A DNA stretch of 64,000 nucleotides from Anisakis pegreffii (Eukaryota > Nematoda > Chromadorea > Rhabditida > Anisakidae). Position numbers and translations under genes: made by a program. Positions 1 to 13,534 of this stretch are shown in pieces. The notes beneath the pieces were generated by a model. The model made no database searches. It was not told where the DNA came from and saw only the letters and a list, made by a program, of their open reading frames with translations. The number at the start of each line of letters is the position of its first letter. Within the stretch, counting starts at the first letter, position 1. Where the stretch lies: the NCBI GenBank assembly GCA_035041965.1, contig JAPYMA010000096.1, forward strand, positions 31,833-95,832, written 5' to 3'.

Positions 1-2184
1 AGTGTGTTACTCCTGCTGAACGTTTTCTCGCAGATATCGCAGCGATATTTCTTTATTTGCGCTGCTGATGCCGTTGAGGATGTTGCAGATGATTCAGCGT
101 TATCGATACGTGAACGTTGCATACGACCATCTGAAAATCCTCTGCTCAATGATGCATCCATTGAAACTACCTGTGTTACTTTGCATGCTGCATTATACGG
201 AACCATCAAAATTCTGTTATTTTCGCAGAAATTTATTACGACTTTACTTTCTCCTATCTTTCCCACTTCTTTCACGGCTGTGACCACCAGTAATTTTGGG
301 AGCCATTCTTTGACATATAGTTGTTCGGCATAAAATAATCTTGCTGAGATTTGTTGGCAGAAAATAATATTATCACAATCAAAGTTCATTGAAAGCATAG
401 TTGTAGAGCTCGTTGATGAGTGAAAATGAATACATCTCTGAAGTACTCGTTTGAATGGTTGCAAAATAGAGATTACTTTGAATGGAATCATCGCTAGGAA
501 ATTTGCTAAATGAAAACGACAACTTCAAAGTGCAAAAGAGCAATACCATGCAAATGAGGTACTGTATGGTTGATATAAGGTGATGCTGCAATAGCTCGTT
601 GTAGGGATTCGGCGTTCGACAGAGCCGATGACCATTGTAAAGCAGCGTTTTGGATCATTTGATACTTATTCAAATAACGGGACAACATATTCAGATTGTA
701 GGATGCTATTTGCTGCAATTATTTCGATTCTTTATAAGAACCATTCTTGACAAGCACAGTTACTCTTCAGTGTCTGTTCACTGAACTACCTTATCAGGAG
801 CACGTTTGTTAATTTGTTATGTTATTTTTCGCAATGTTAATTTGTCATGCGCATTTATTTGGAATGTTGTGAAACATTTCAGTCCTGAGTGCTGTTCATT
901 CGGATACATCACAAACTATAATTCATTCGTTCTTCGAAATGTGTGTGCAGTAAGAGTTAAAACGGACATCACTAGAATGCTCGGACAGCACATTTATCTT
1001 ACAAAATAAATGTCAGTGGTAAAAAGGCAAACAAATTAAAAGCTCATAATTTATCTTACAATAAACCATAAGCATCAAAAGACTTTCTGTAAGAAAAATC
1101 ACAATGATAAGGCACTGATTTGAAATAAAAATGACGACAATCTTGGACTTATTAAGTTGAAGGATTGAAAATATTTTGAAATGTGACAGAAATATCTCCT
1201 CACTAGAGAAGACATAGTGAACGTAACAGCACACACGAAAGAAACTGTTTGATTAAGAGAAAGTATCAAACCATTGATCAATGACTGAACCTCTTTCCCA
1301 GCTTACATTAGTAACTTTGATTTTTAATGGCAACTGATTGTGATCGTAATGACATTTGATGTAGTCTTGCAGAGGAATTGCTTATGAAATGCGCATTTAT
1401 AAGCTGATTGAATAAGTGAGTGAAGAACGTATGAGAAAAGATGAACCTGAGCTTGTTCGTTGTGAACGTAACGAGATGGTAATCGCTGACAGTTACTGGT
1501 AAAATTAGCGAACAATCGCTGTAAATGTGGCTGAATGGTGATCGGTCGATTCTCCAGTCGTTCATTCTCCACTTCAACATTTAAACCCTTCGAAAGTCCT
1601 TTTTCGAATTTACCATTTTGGATTCGTGAATTCGAACACTGTTCCTTAGTTGCGTTGTTTATCTCTTCATCTTTTCTGAAAATGTCAACAGATGCACAAA
1701 AATGCTTCTTCATTTTTTGATTTCTTACTTTCATTCACATGAGGGACCATTAGTATCCATTAACATTCTTTACGTTGAGGATGATTTTTCATTGACATGA
1801 GGAGCCAAATTGGCATGAATGCGTTCGAAGCCCATTGATTGTTTCAGTACGCACTCGTTTTGTTTCTAACAGAAACGAAGCAAAATATGCGACTGATAAC
1901 GTTCCCGTGACATTTTCATATCAGCTCTGTGTGATATTATCTGTGTCACCTTACTCAGCTCCTTCGCATTCTTTTATCAGTCCATTTTACAGTAATTTGT
2001 ACAAATGAAACCTGAAATTTACATGAAACGCATGTCAAAATTCGTTTTTTAAAAGAACTGAGGCACAAACTTACATTGGCTGAATCAGATCGATTGATTT
2101 CGAACACGTTGTTTCGTCGAATTTCTCATGTTGTTCCAGCAACGAGTCAATCAGAAAGGATCCACGTGGTTGCGTTGAAGTCAT
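1..2184 (-). CDS. C2H2 zinc-finger protein, 5' part (runs off left edge)
   Basis: Four phase-compatible minus-strand exons: 2184-2075, 1675-1354, 712-547 and 505-1, giving about 367 residues inside the window. Exon 1 starts at an ATG and ends at a consensus GTAAGT donor. Its N-terminus contains FLIDSLL, resembling the short hydrophobic repressor motifs (eh1-like) of many transcription factors; that role is inference. The last exon is open for 167 codons and ends at the window edge inside a zinc finger (YRCDICEKTFSRSNTL, with the C-x2-C half visible). The histidines and any further fingers lie outside. The middle part has serine/threonine-rich and hydrophobic stretches with no domain I recognise. 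The intron at 506-546 is only 41 nt. The finger and long frames make this a real gene; the exact family is not assignable. The weakest point is the AAT|GTCATT donor of exon 2. Confidence 0.68.
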
Positions 2185-4631
2185 CGCTTACGCTGCAAAA
2201 TATCGTTTGATCATGGGCTCGTGAATATTTTACCAAAGAACACGTAGTTTAGTCGAATTCTTCAAAATTTTGGTTTGATTTTGAGTCATTTCAGCACCTT
2301 CAAACTTTATTTTGCAATAACCGATCCATATTGCGAGATGAACATCTGTCAGTGCCGACTGCGAATGAATGCATGTGTAAATGAGCTAGTGATTAGACCT
2401 ATAATCATTTCAAATCGATAAGCCAGAATTTTAAAAAAATTACGATGATGTTTTGTGCAACTTCTCATGAGAGCTGTGGAGTTTTATGTGAGCAATTTTA
2501 TGAATCCAACTTGATAAGATTGCTGATTCTTCGGTAGTAGTAAATTTGATGGAGAGAACATTTGAACAAAATGAGGCTGCGAAAGTTACATTCACAAAGT
2601 GCTGAATTATAAGGCAAGGGAATGTAGATTTAGTTTATCCGGAATAGCTTATGATTTGAATGACCTTCTTCTCAAAATCGTGCTTCCTGCTTCAGGTTAC
2701 TTTTCCGAAAATTTTCATGAGAAAACTATCGACTCGTTCGACAGAGATTTGATCGCTTCAGTCTGTCATTTGCTATCAACTTGGCAATATGAACAAAAAA
2801 AAAAGAGTTTCTTCGGTGAACAGAAAAAAATAAGAACAAATTTTACCATAATTATTTTGAAAGGATCGAAATACTTATTTTAATATTTGATCAATTGGTC
2901 TGATTCGGTTCTTTTCATTGACGAGCGTTTTCATGCTTAGAATTTGCTGGGCCACCGAACCTTCAGGAAGACTTGTTTCTAATCAGAGGTCAGTTGAATC
3001 GTTCTCATACCGTAACCGTTCTCACATAATAATAAATTCGTTTAAAGTCTTACGCTAATTGAAGGGTGAATAGTGAACTTACTGTAACACTTCTTGGAGA
3101 CTCACTTAAGCTTGATTGTAAGCAAACTATCAGGAAAGCTTTAGCACTCGCTTATGGTACTGAAGGTCCCTACTCCAGCCCTTCAATATCCTTTCACAAT
3201 ACAGTATCGTTGATATGAATCAATGCGCAGACATTGAAACGCAATGGAGTATCAAGCAGTGACATTGAAATAAAGACTGAGCCTCTCAATTATGACTTAT
3301 AAAATGGAATAAAAACTAAGACATGATGAGCCTTCATTGAGATGATGAGCATCCGTTGCTATACGGTAGATTCGAAGCAAGGAAGGTATCAGTGAATGGC
3401 TGAGTGATATGTAAGCGACGAGGCGCACTGATTTTCTCGTATCAACATCAACATTGGAGGAAGGGCGGTTCGAGAGTGCTGCTGAAATAAGTAGTTGCTT
3501 ACATAGAGGAGATGCAAGTGGAGCAGTGAGAGATGCTAGATGAAGAAGGATAGATGCATAAACGAACGAGATGAGTTGTCGGATGGATGAACGAGCACCG
3601 TAATGATTGGTATCCGTTTTATATTTCGCTTGTGTTTTATATATCTTACAATTCATCCAATGATGATGATGGTACGGTAAAAGACGTATTAATGCATTAT
3701 GTATGATGCACCTTGATATCACTTGATGTTTTAGTGAAGTTGTAAGGTGATATGTTTATTGAGGTTGTATACATGCATGTAGCAGTGTGGATTTGATCCT
3801 TCATGAATATTGAATGTACTCAAGAGGATTTAAAGGCTCATCTATGATTACAACAACTCAGATGTACACGATCGTTTGTTCAATCAAAATCTCGGATGTT
3901 TATTTGACTCCGATGAAGTAATAGTTCGTTTCAATTTACCGCTGAGGATGATCTGAGGCCTACGTACATAAAGACTGCATATATGGGATATATAGGTGTG
4001 CTTATGTCCATCGTATTAACCATCTCGTTTGCACTTACTTAAAAGGATATCATTTTCACACTATGTTCCTAGTTCCACCTTGAGCATTGCCTCTCACGAT
4101 TAGAGTCGTTGACTTATTTGAACAATACCAACAATGCTCTACCACTGAGGAGTAGCAACTTCTGAAATGTTTCTGAATGAATACATTTTATGTTATTAAC
4201 TTTTCTACTACAGACTGTTCTCACAGATGGAACTAACAACTAATCTAACTGATGGATATAAACTGGTAAATTCTTTTATAGGGATATAAACTGATTTCGA
4301 AAAAAGTCTGCACTCTTAAAAATGGTTGCTGATCTGATAATTTTAACGTTCGATTTTAAACTACTTCAATTGTTGTTTCAAAGAATTGGATTTGAAAACC
4401 TATTGACCCTCTAGTGAGTGTTACATCGCTACAACAACACTGAGCTAGCAAAGTCATGAAAATTTCAAAGAATGCTCACAATTTGATATTGATTTATTTT
4501 GTTGATGAGAAATGCGTACGTATTGAGTAGGATATGTGAGCATCATCAATAGTAGGTACATCTCGGAGTAATTGACTTATAATTTCGTCAGGCAATAAAA
4601 TCTGCCATCGCTGTGAGCAATAGCGTTATGG

Positions 4632-4649
4632 CACACACACACACACACA
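4632..4649. repeat. (CA)9 microsatellite
   Basis: Nine uninterrupted CA dinucleotides in a non-coding stretch. Confidence 0.95.
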
Positions 4650-6877
4650 TACCATACATCCAGAGCCATAATCTGCTCATCAGTATTGTATAATATTCAT
4701 TGTTATTCTTGGACTATATTGTTAAGGTTGATCGTAATTGTAGTGGCGATAATGAATGAGTGGTCGCTTAGATTGAGGACATGAATTCAAGTAGAGTTAT
4801 TCAATTAATGAAGAGTATCACCAATTGCTACTTATGATCGCACAACTGAACACTCGAATTCACTTGATCGTTTCGAATGGACATACATCTGTGGTTGTAT
4901 TATATGAATGCAGCATATTCTCATGTATCTATTAAGCAACTGTTATGTATTCAATAAGATGGCATAGCAAGAGGGAATGTGGCCACATCATAGCAGACGT
5001 TGATTTTTGATGCAGCAATAAAATATTATGGACAGCGAGTCTGGTTGATAACAATGCTCGAAATGTTGAAAGATAACCCAGTGAAATGCATGTTTATAGT
5101 CGTGCTAAACGAGTTTTTTCTATTGAACGAATTTGACGAGAAATTCGTTTTTTATGGAACAAATGCAGTATATTCAATTATATCTCATTCAGTTGGTTGT
5201 TTTTTTACATTGACTATGTTGCTAAAAGCTATTTTTACATTGACAGCGTTACCTTCACTGAGAATGTTGCTGAAAGCCTTTTTTTCACCTGCTTTCTAAT
5301 TGATAACCATAAAGAGTGCAAAGATTTGGAGTTACAATCGGTGAAGGTTTGAAATGAATTAGTTGAATGGCCAGACTCAGGGTGTTCACAGTTCAATCAG
5401 ATGATCAGTGAGATGATATACATCCAGTGAAGATTGTGGAACGAATACGGTAGACGATAGATAATCAGATATCCCTTTATAGGTGTACATATGTGACCTG
5501 AACGTTGATTTGCCCTCTAAAACAACATTGCATAACATATATAAGTATACCATTTACGCAATAATCTTCTGCTAATTAAGTGGTCGATCCATCTCGTCGC
5601 AATTAGTCAATGATCCTATCCCCTTGAAAGAACACCTCATTTATAGTGTCACATTTTATTACCTATTAAACTGCTTTCACTTAAATAAATTTAATTGAAA
5701 TCGTCACAATTTTCAAATGAAAAGATCCTCGACATATTACTTTCCCATTTTGGTTAGTTCTTTGCAGACATTAAAAACAATGAGAGATAGTTAGACGTCA
5801 GCTGATGTGTCAAGAACATCAATCAGGATGACTTCAAGTTATGTCGCGGTCGTTTCGAATTGTCTCGATGATCAGATTCGTTCTAGAATGCTTTTCAGTG
5901 CAACGATAGCGATGCTCTATGGAGAACAGAGTAATTGATATTCAATGTCATCACACGCTATAATTAGGTATCTGTCTGAATCCAATTTGATAATCATTAC
6001 ATCTCAATTCAGCCCAATCTATCTAATCCGCAATAAACAAGTGCCTGTTGCGTAACTGCTCTGGAACTCTACTTTGAGCAATTCGGTAGAGTTATGACAT
6101 AAAACGAATCGCAGTTTTGCTCGTTAGTTCTTGGCGATAGAAAGTGAACGATGAAAGCATTACATTCAATCAGGACAACATTGTAAAGGAGATCACTGAT
6201 TCCGGAGTGTAGTTCATTTAACAATGTGTACAAGATAAACGAGCATTTGTCTCGTATGTTCGCTGCTCACCTAAAGAAATGATGCTTTCTTATTGTTTCA
6301 TTCGCGTAAGTTTAAACAGCACATGCGATGTGCAGTGCAGCAAGCATTTCCAAAATTGCTTGACAGTTTCCAATTCTGAATAAAATTTTAAACATGTTAT
6401 TTCCGGATTCATTTTTCGAGTTATTGCGCATAATAAGTTGCGCTAAGAAATGGTAATTTAGTAGCGGACTACTATCATAATCAAATCAGTCTTCAGCAAT
6501 TTATATCTATGACACAAGAGATAACAAATGAGCAATATCCAAAGCTTGAAAATATCTCTCACTTCAAGCTAACACAGTTGATACTAAAGCATTGAGTGAC
6601 AAAGAAATGTTATAACGGAATTGGATGGTGTTTGAACGGTAGTAGCAGAGAGCAAAGATGGCTTATGAGAAAGTGGCAATGATGAGTAATTAGTGGAACA
6701 CCTGTAGGCAATTTCATGCATGAATGGTATGATATCAGTGAGGTGGTAGCACTCATTATGGCAGGGATCGTGTGATGAGGATGGATAATGTATGATGCAA
6801 TGCAACCACTAGCGTGTTCAGAATATTCAAATTAGATATCTATCGTGCATCATCTTGATAGTTGTCGTTATTATACG

Positions 6878-6897
6878 AATAAATAAATAAATAAATA
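6878..6897. repeat. (AATA)5 microsatellite
   Basis: Five perfect copies of the tetranucleotide AATA in a non-coding stretch. Confidence 0.95.
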
Positions 6898-8486
6898 ATC
6901 TTGGCATACTTAAAGAATGGGAATTTCTGCGAGATTTATTAAGGAAATATGGGTCGAATGAGTGAGTTGCTGTATTAGGGATTAACGTTATTGTTGGTGA
7001 TGGGAGATTAACGTCAATTGAACGGATGCGCTGAAGTTGTGTTAATTAAAATTTCATTCGATAATTAAGGATAAGCTCAATTCATTGACTACGCAACTCA
7101 ATGCACTCCTAATGAGCCAACTAAGCACACACACAATCGTGCTTTAATTTGTTCACTTCATTATTTGCGTCTGAACGTCAAAATTAGCTATATTTTAAAT
7201 TGCAAGTTATACTGCTCGTTAAATATCATGACTCAATCAGTTTCTACTCACCTTTAACATCCTCATATGATCTATACATAAACTGACGAGTGAATTTTAT
7301 TAATTCATTATGAGCGAATGCTTACAAAATAGTCATTGTTCGTTTTAATAATGCCCCTCTTTAAAAAACAAATGAAATTTGGAGTGTTTGAATGCAGCAT
7401 CAATGAAGCACTTTGGTGGTGAAAATTTCGTCAACTGTCGCAACAATATAAATGACGCTTATTCAGCATTTTTAAGAATTTGATCCCAGTGACTGCTTTG
7501 GAAAACTGATATCCACCTGCACATTCGAAGTATTAAACGTCTAATTTCTCACCATAACGGTTCCATTCTACCGACTTAGGGTAGCGTTACACTTAATCAT
7601 TGATAATCGTCAGCAGAAATTATTATTTTCGTAATTTAAGGAGAAAAATCTTTTTTATAAAATTTTAAGCAACAGAGCAAAATTTTCATTTCCTCAACTT
7701 GATCTAATTTGCAAAAAAAGAGAGGTTGATTGGAGTTTGAGTACGCGATAAACATAAGTTAACATGATTTGGCATGAGAAACAGTTTCATATTGGACAGG
7801 ATCTGATCATTATGAAGACACCATGAATATAATAAATATCGTTCAATACGAATTGAAAGAGATGAGTATGTATACGGTAATAAACGGGATATTGGTATTG
7901 AATAGCGATTGATAGAACAGCAGCACCAACAGCTAATTTAAAGGATTGGAATAGCGAGAGGACATAAGTCAAAAGGCATCATTCACTCCTCACTCATCCT
8001 TCCACGACAACGATTAATATTTTACTATTCAATCGTCTTTGCCATCACGAGAAACGCAAATTGAAAGCAGCATCGTTTGCACGCACATCCATTTCTTAAT
8101 CATTTTCATGCTCGATTCCACCTTTATAAATGATCAAATATGCGCATACCATATTCAACACAAACATATATCACATCAAATACACTCAACATAAATTACA
8201 TCATCGCAATTCATTCGCTACTCTTTCACAAATTTCATTTCTTACTGAGCAGTATTTAAATGAACATCATATTCGCATTTAGTGCGTCTTTATGTTTTTA
8301 CCATCGCTTATATTACTCAAGTGTGTTGCATAAACGAGCATAAGTTGAGAGTGTTCAGAAAGGTTTGCCTAAATATCACAATCCAAGACTCATCAAGTGA
8401 ACATCGTTATTAGGTCCAACTTTTTTTCCAGCATTTTTTCCGGAAGCTTCATTTTAGTCAAGTCGAATGGTTCCTTTATCTTGCAC

Positions 8487-10457
8487 ATGGCTTATTCGTG
8501 GGTACTGGTGCTTCTGTTCCAGTCAGACTGTTTGGTTTCTGCTCTATTTCAATGCATAAAACAGAACAGTTCCGAAAAGAGGACACTAAGTACACAACGG
8601 AGCAGACCAACATAGAACAGTTTGTCAAAAGTGTGAAATAGAAGCACTATTAATCTGCAGCGATAATCCATTTTTCGGTGACGTTATTTCTCATGCTGAT
8701 GAATCTGACAGCAGCATGATATATCATTTTCAGGAACTTGAAGTCTTTTGCCTTCAGACGGATACGAAGAAAATTTTCCCTGAACATGACCTATTATTGA
8801 CCGCATTATGATCATCACTATTCACTGGTGTATCAGTCATCACCCATAATGTAATGATTTGGTTGATATTCAGGATAAAGCTGAAATTCATCTTTCCATT
8901 GAAAGTACACAAACAATTAAGCACGATTGATCCCTATACATTTAAGAGCGTCATATTTAGACCATCATCGCGCTCAGCTATCCCAAACAAAGTTACTACT
9001 GTGGATAATTTTGTGCCAGATCATGAGTTCAGCTTTCATCGAGAATTAAGGTTGAGTTGATGGCCACCGATGTTATATCCGACCGGTGGCGGTTGATGAA
9101 AAACTTTTGTTTTCCAAGTGTAATACTAACCGGTAAAAAAGTGTGAATCTTACTCACCAATTTTCCGCTTATAAACACAGCGAAATTTCTCGTAGGGAAA
9201 AACTTTAATTTCGTAGTCGATTCACAGCAATAGTGTGTTGCTGAAATATTATGAGCAGATAGTGAGAATTATAATTGCTCTTCAGGTGCTGCGATCGGTT
9301 TTATGAATGGTTTCACAATATTTCTATTGGAAATCCGCAAAAAGTGCACAGGGGAATATCGATAAACTGTGATGTTGCGGTCAAGAACTGAGCGCAATAT
9401 GCTGGAAGCCGAATGTTCCAACTTTGTGGCTCATCGTTGAGATACTGAAGATCACTGTCTAAGAATCCACTACCATCAGTGATTGAGGCAATGTAGAGTG
9501 CTTTAGCAGACAAGCAATATCTTGCGAATGAAAAGAATCCTCACCTGCCAAAGATTTGACTTGTGTGATGCGATTAAAGAAAGAACTGGTTGCAAATATG
9601 TGAGAATGCAGTGAAATTGGAATCTGCAATTCTCTGATGTAAGTTATCACAGATGCGAACTTACTGATGTGTCTATAGATAATAGAGAGCACTTTATGAT
9701 GAAAGAATTCGTTTCGACAGTCACAAATCTGAGCGTCTCTGCTCTGATAGATCAGAGTCATAGCCCAGAACGCAATTTGTAAGGAGTATGGTGCTTCCTT
9801 GGGCAAGATATTCACACCACTCATCTTGCACATGTCTTTCTGGAATTAATGATAAATTCAACGTTCAGAAACTGAGTTTGCTCAGACACCGAACAGCTCA
9901 TTTTAATTATCACCGCAGTCTCCTGATTCTCGTTCCAATCAAGCATCCAACGTTGCTATTGAACAACACAACCGTTTTATTCGTTGTGATGGATGTTGCA
10001 TGAAAACCATCGCAGTTTATGATACCACGCTGGAGATCAAGTGGAATTGGGTTACAGACGTTATCATTCCTTCGAAAGTTTCCCGTTAATGCCTATCCTG
10101 TTAGCAGTCGTAAATTCAGAATTTTAGGAGTCAAGTCTACCCCATGGCAAAGGTAAAAATGGTATTGAAGGGAATTGTAATCCTATCGAATCCAGCAATA
10201 AGTACCCTAGCATACAAGGATTTCAACTGAAGCTGTGAGACTTTTTCATATTGTCCCCAATGGCGCCACAATTGTGTGAGCAAATTTCCTGGGAGGATTT
10301 TTGAGAAATTCCTCAATCTCTCATTTGATAGTGTTAATGATTCACTGACTGTTATGGGACTGCAGTGCAATCACACGCTGTATTCCCGGCGGTCAACAGT
10401 TGTTCTGATTTCAACTTCACAACGCTTCGAAAAACCAGGATCCGAACTTGAGATGAC
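8487..10457 (+). CDS. Tentative multi-exon secreted protein, unrecognised
   Basis: A chain of plus-strand segments fits together by splice site and phase. The first has ATG at 8487 and a signal-peptide-like start (MAYSWVLVLLFQSDCLVSA). Later segments are 8874-9050, 9286-9379, 9507-9588, 9679-9778, one unresolved segment near 9920-9972, 10016-10152, 10211-10234 and 10281-10457. Adjacent phases match at 9050/9286, 9379/9507, 9588/9679, 10152/10211 and 10234/10281, and introns are as short as 46 nt. The joined product is rich in alternating hydrophobic residues with a few Cys. It vaguely recalls CUB-type beta sandwiches, but I do not recognise a family with confidence. The link from the signal peptide to 8874 is unresolved, and the minus strand here also carries open frames. 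It may be the 5' part of the lectin gene that follows, or a decaying gene. Confidence 0.35.
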
Positions 10458-10636
10458 GTGACTTCAGCAAATTCTCAGAAAAATAAGGAGATATATCCCT
10501 ATCGGAAACAATTCGATTGGTCGTCACTCTGCGCTTCAAAAAAGATGCCTTTTATGAAAATTTGCATGGTCCCATTCGTAGACATTACGAATGACTTTTC
10601 AAATCCAACCGGACCACCATCGGCATAAATCAAATT

Positions 10637-10843
10637 TGGATGATGGTTTCCATGAGAATGATAACTGAGAACATCAACTGATTCATTATTCGACACGAAC
10701 TAAATGCTACGTTGCACTCAAAATTTCTATTAAGTAAACCATTAACAGTAAGAGCCTGATAAGTGGAATAATTGCTTAAAGTGTCTAGCAACAATGAATC
10801 ACTTGATGTTCTTAATTACCATTCACATGGAAACCATGATCCA
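10637..10843. repeat. Short inverted duplication of an exon-like segment
   Basis: The minus strand of 10696-10637 and the plus strand of 10781-10843 are about 60 bp long and clearly alike. They translate as related peptides: NNESVDVLSYHSHGNHHP on minus and NNESLDVLNYHSHGNHDP on plus. The differences are mostly at third codon positions or conservative. Each copy follows a possible acceptor (TTTAG on minus, TTAAAG on plus). Beyond the segment the two copies diverge. Both cannot belong to the same transcript orientation, so one is an inverted remnant. Confidence 0.65.
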
Positions 10844-11140
10844 CGGAAAACCAATGTCGACTGCAGTTTGTCAGTGAACCAGTCATAAACTTTACGATGC
10901 TGTCGAAGCGGTTGGTTACGAAATTTCTTCTGCTCAGCACGGTATTTTTTTGTAACATCTGAAGATTCTGAGAGCTATCGAAATTGCGATTGGTAAACGG
11001 GCAATCGGAAACGGGCAATTATTTGGTCATTTCCATTCATAAAAGGTTTCTGATGAGAAATTAGTTGGATCGTACTTAAGGGAAAATAGATTTTGTTGTT
11101 TGCTTTGATTCATGATAGGTTTAACAGTCACACTCTTCAG

Positions 11141-13341
11141 ATTCTTTTCCCTGCTGATCACTTCGAAACGAGCACCAACGATGTTTATTTCGTGCACTTT
11201 CACTATGTTTCCGTACATCTACCAGAGAGTAAAATACCACCCGTGAAGGTCTCTTCGGTGAGTAAATGTGCGGAAGAGTGCTTCAATAAAGGGTGTAGTG
11301 CATTCGTGTATGATCAAGATCAGCGGTGCATTTTGTATTTGGTCATCGAATACAACGGTTCAATTGTGCCAAGCATCTACATCAGAAACGTTAAGCAGAT
11401 TCCAGTTCCTGATCATTGTCCTACTGAAAGCTTTGCTGAGAAGGTGATTAAAGATTTAGGTGAGTTCTTCTGCTCTTTCTACTCTAGTCATTCGAACTGG
11501 CTAATTGTAAGATGCTCCGTTCAGTCGCACAAGTTTAGACTAAAATTACAATTCGAAGCAATCAAAATGCCGAAAGGCAGTTGGATGTGTAATCCGTGCT
11601 ATCAGTTTTGAGTTCACTTTCAGGATTGGAACCCTGTCCGGCCGTAGGGACTCCGGCTCCAGTAACGTACTGTAGGTCAAACGCCAAATGTTATTTCATG
11701 GTAACTTTTCTAGGCATGGTTTCAGTTCAGCAACCATCAAACCATCAATTTACTTCTAAGTATCGCTTCAGTTAATGACCATTATTAAACTAGCAGTTTA
11801 GCGTTAACTTAACAAATCTAAAGGTTCTATATAATTGGTACCGTGCAGAAATTTTTCCTCTTCATGCAACCACGTTGTCTTTATCTTTCATCGAAACACT
11901 TGCGCTTACCTGTATTTTGATAATGTGCTCCTGTATGCGCACTTCTCACATGTAAATAAAACTTTTGCGCACATTCTTCTTCCCAAATGTTTGCTTCAGC
12001 AGTCATTTCTAATTGCTAGTTTTCAGTTATAAACGAGATGCTAACTCTCAGTTTTATGTGGTAATCAATGCATCTTCAACTTTTTCAGTATGAAGGTCAC
12101 ACATTTTGGGATATGGTAAAGACCTGTGAATCGGTCATCAAGAAGAATCCGCATATGCCATTCACTGCAATATATCTTCCAACACAGGAATCCGCTGAAA
12201 ACTTACTTGGTGTGTGCCTCTTTATCTCTTTTGAATGACCGAAAAAATAACAAAAACTGAAAAATTCAAAATTCGATTTATATTCAGGAAAGGAAGAAAC
12301 AAGAATGCTTGAAAGCTTTACATTTTGTGTTTCTCACTGCTGAAGTCCATTCAGGTCGTCACAGTTACACGTACTGTGCCGTTCATTGACAATATTATGA
12401 ACAGTGTTTATTGATACTTTTATTTGCCTCTCAGGAATGCAACTGCAAGTATACCTTGACTCACGACGGTAATTGGTTCCGAGTTAGCGACATCAGTCGG
12501 ACAATGACATATTGCGAACAGAACCCTCGTAAAGCAGCATTAAGCATTTTAGGCATCTTGTTGTAATGTATGCACACCACTGGGTACTATGTTGTTGGTT
12601 ATACATGAATAACAGAATTCATCTGAATTCAAAATTTTCCGATTACGCATGAAATTATTCTGCTTCGTTATAGAACAATTTTAGCAGAATATAGAACAGT
12701 CTGGTTCGGTAAAGAATAATCGCTCAATCGATCGCTTGAGAAGTTGAACGATATTTTTACATGTTTCATCCAACTTTGGATATTATTGTGACGAGTAAAT
12801 CGTTGTTGGGATGAGTTATACGAAAAAATTTTTTTGCAAAATTTTAACTGTTCGTGATCGGTGCGCCGTGAATCGGAATGATGTGAGCCGACGTATACTT
12901 GTAGAACCATCCGATAACGTAGCTCGATGAAAGGTGTATTACGAGTAATTTGCACGAATTTTGTTGACTCAGAGACTTATCATTGTAGTATACTCTGCTC
13001 GATGCTTTACAGTGCTTGTATTCTGTTAAGCCAGCCACTATGGTTTTCATCATTTTCTATCACCAACGTGATAACGGAATCAGAATTGCTTCGTAATTGT
13101 AGAGTGTCACTATCAGGATTATTTGGCCACGTGGATGAGCCGTGAAACCGCCACCTCACCATGGCAATGGGGGAATGGTGCACCGGTGAATTATACGAAC
13201 TGGGCAACAGGGGAACCTAAGGGTGCGAATAATAATTGTATGATGTTGAATGGAGCAGCAAAGTGGATGGTATATTACTGTTATGGACCTCGTTTACTCT
13301 ATGCCGGTTGCGAATCAGATGCTTACCCTGGATTACGTTAA
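11141..13341 (+). CDS. PAN-like and C-type-lectin-like domain protein
   Basis: Exon 11141-11459 encodes a Cys-rich PAN/apple-like segment (KCAEECFNKGCSAFVYD). Exons 11624-11700, 12089-12209, 12288-12328 and 12435-12562 join in phase. They give a lectin-like start (KCYFMYEGHTFWDMVKTCE) and a second segment with NWFRVSD and TYCEQNPRKAALSI, the first-helix region of a C-type lectin fold. The last exon (about 13084-13341) carries the classic core: SPWQWGNG, NYTNWATGEPKG, NNNC and KWMVYYC, then a final Cys before the stop. The usual EPN sugar-binding motif is EPK and the WND motif is absent, so canonical Ca-dependent mannose binding is unlikely. The junction from 12562 to the last exon does not keep phase with any site I found, so an exon is missing or the gene is damaged. 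The true start is not in this model. Confidence 0.62.
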
Positions 13342-13534
13342 GAAGAGTGCATGTTATTCACAGAGACATCAAACATTCATATTTATTGCATCTTAAATGA
13401 ATTTTTATCGTGCTTCATTTGATGGCAATTGACTGCGATGTTTTTTGAAGTATGAGCTATGAGATGTTGCACGTTGAACAGCATTCAACTGTTGCTTTCA
13501 ATAAAGTTCTCGCAAAAAACTCTTAATGCTGCAG

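Larger units (their letters stand above)
2185..8486. other. Intergenic or intronic DNA, no supported gene
   Basis: AT-rich stretch of 6.3 kb with only short open frames on both strands and no recognisable protein family. It holds a (CA)9 run at 4632-4649, an (AATA)5 run at 6878-6897, and an imperfect local duplication at about 5200-5290 built on the words ACATTGAC and ATGTTGCT. It may include the promoter of the zinc-finger gene that starts at 2184 and reads leftward. Confidence 0.5.

Noticed and set aside
3297..3722. 141-codon minus-strand frame
   Set aside because: Low-complexity His/Ser/Leu composition and no splice context or family. Frames near this length are expected by chance in 64 kb of AT-rich DNA.
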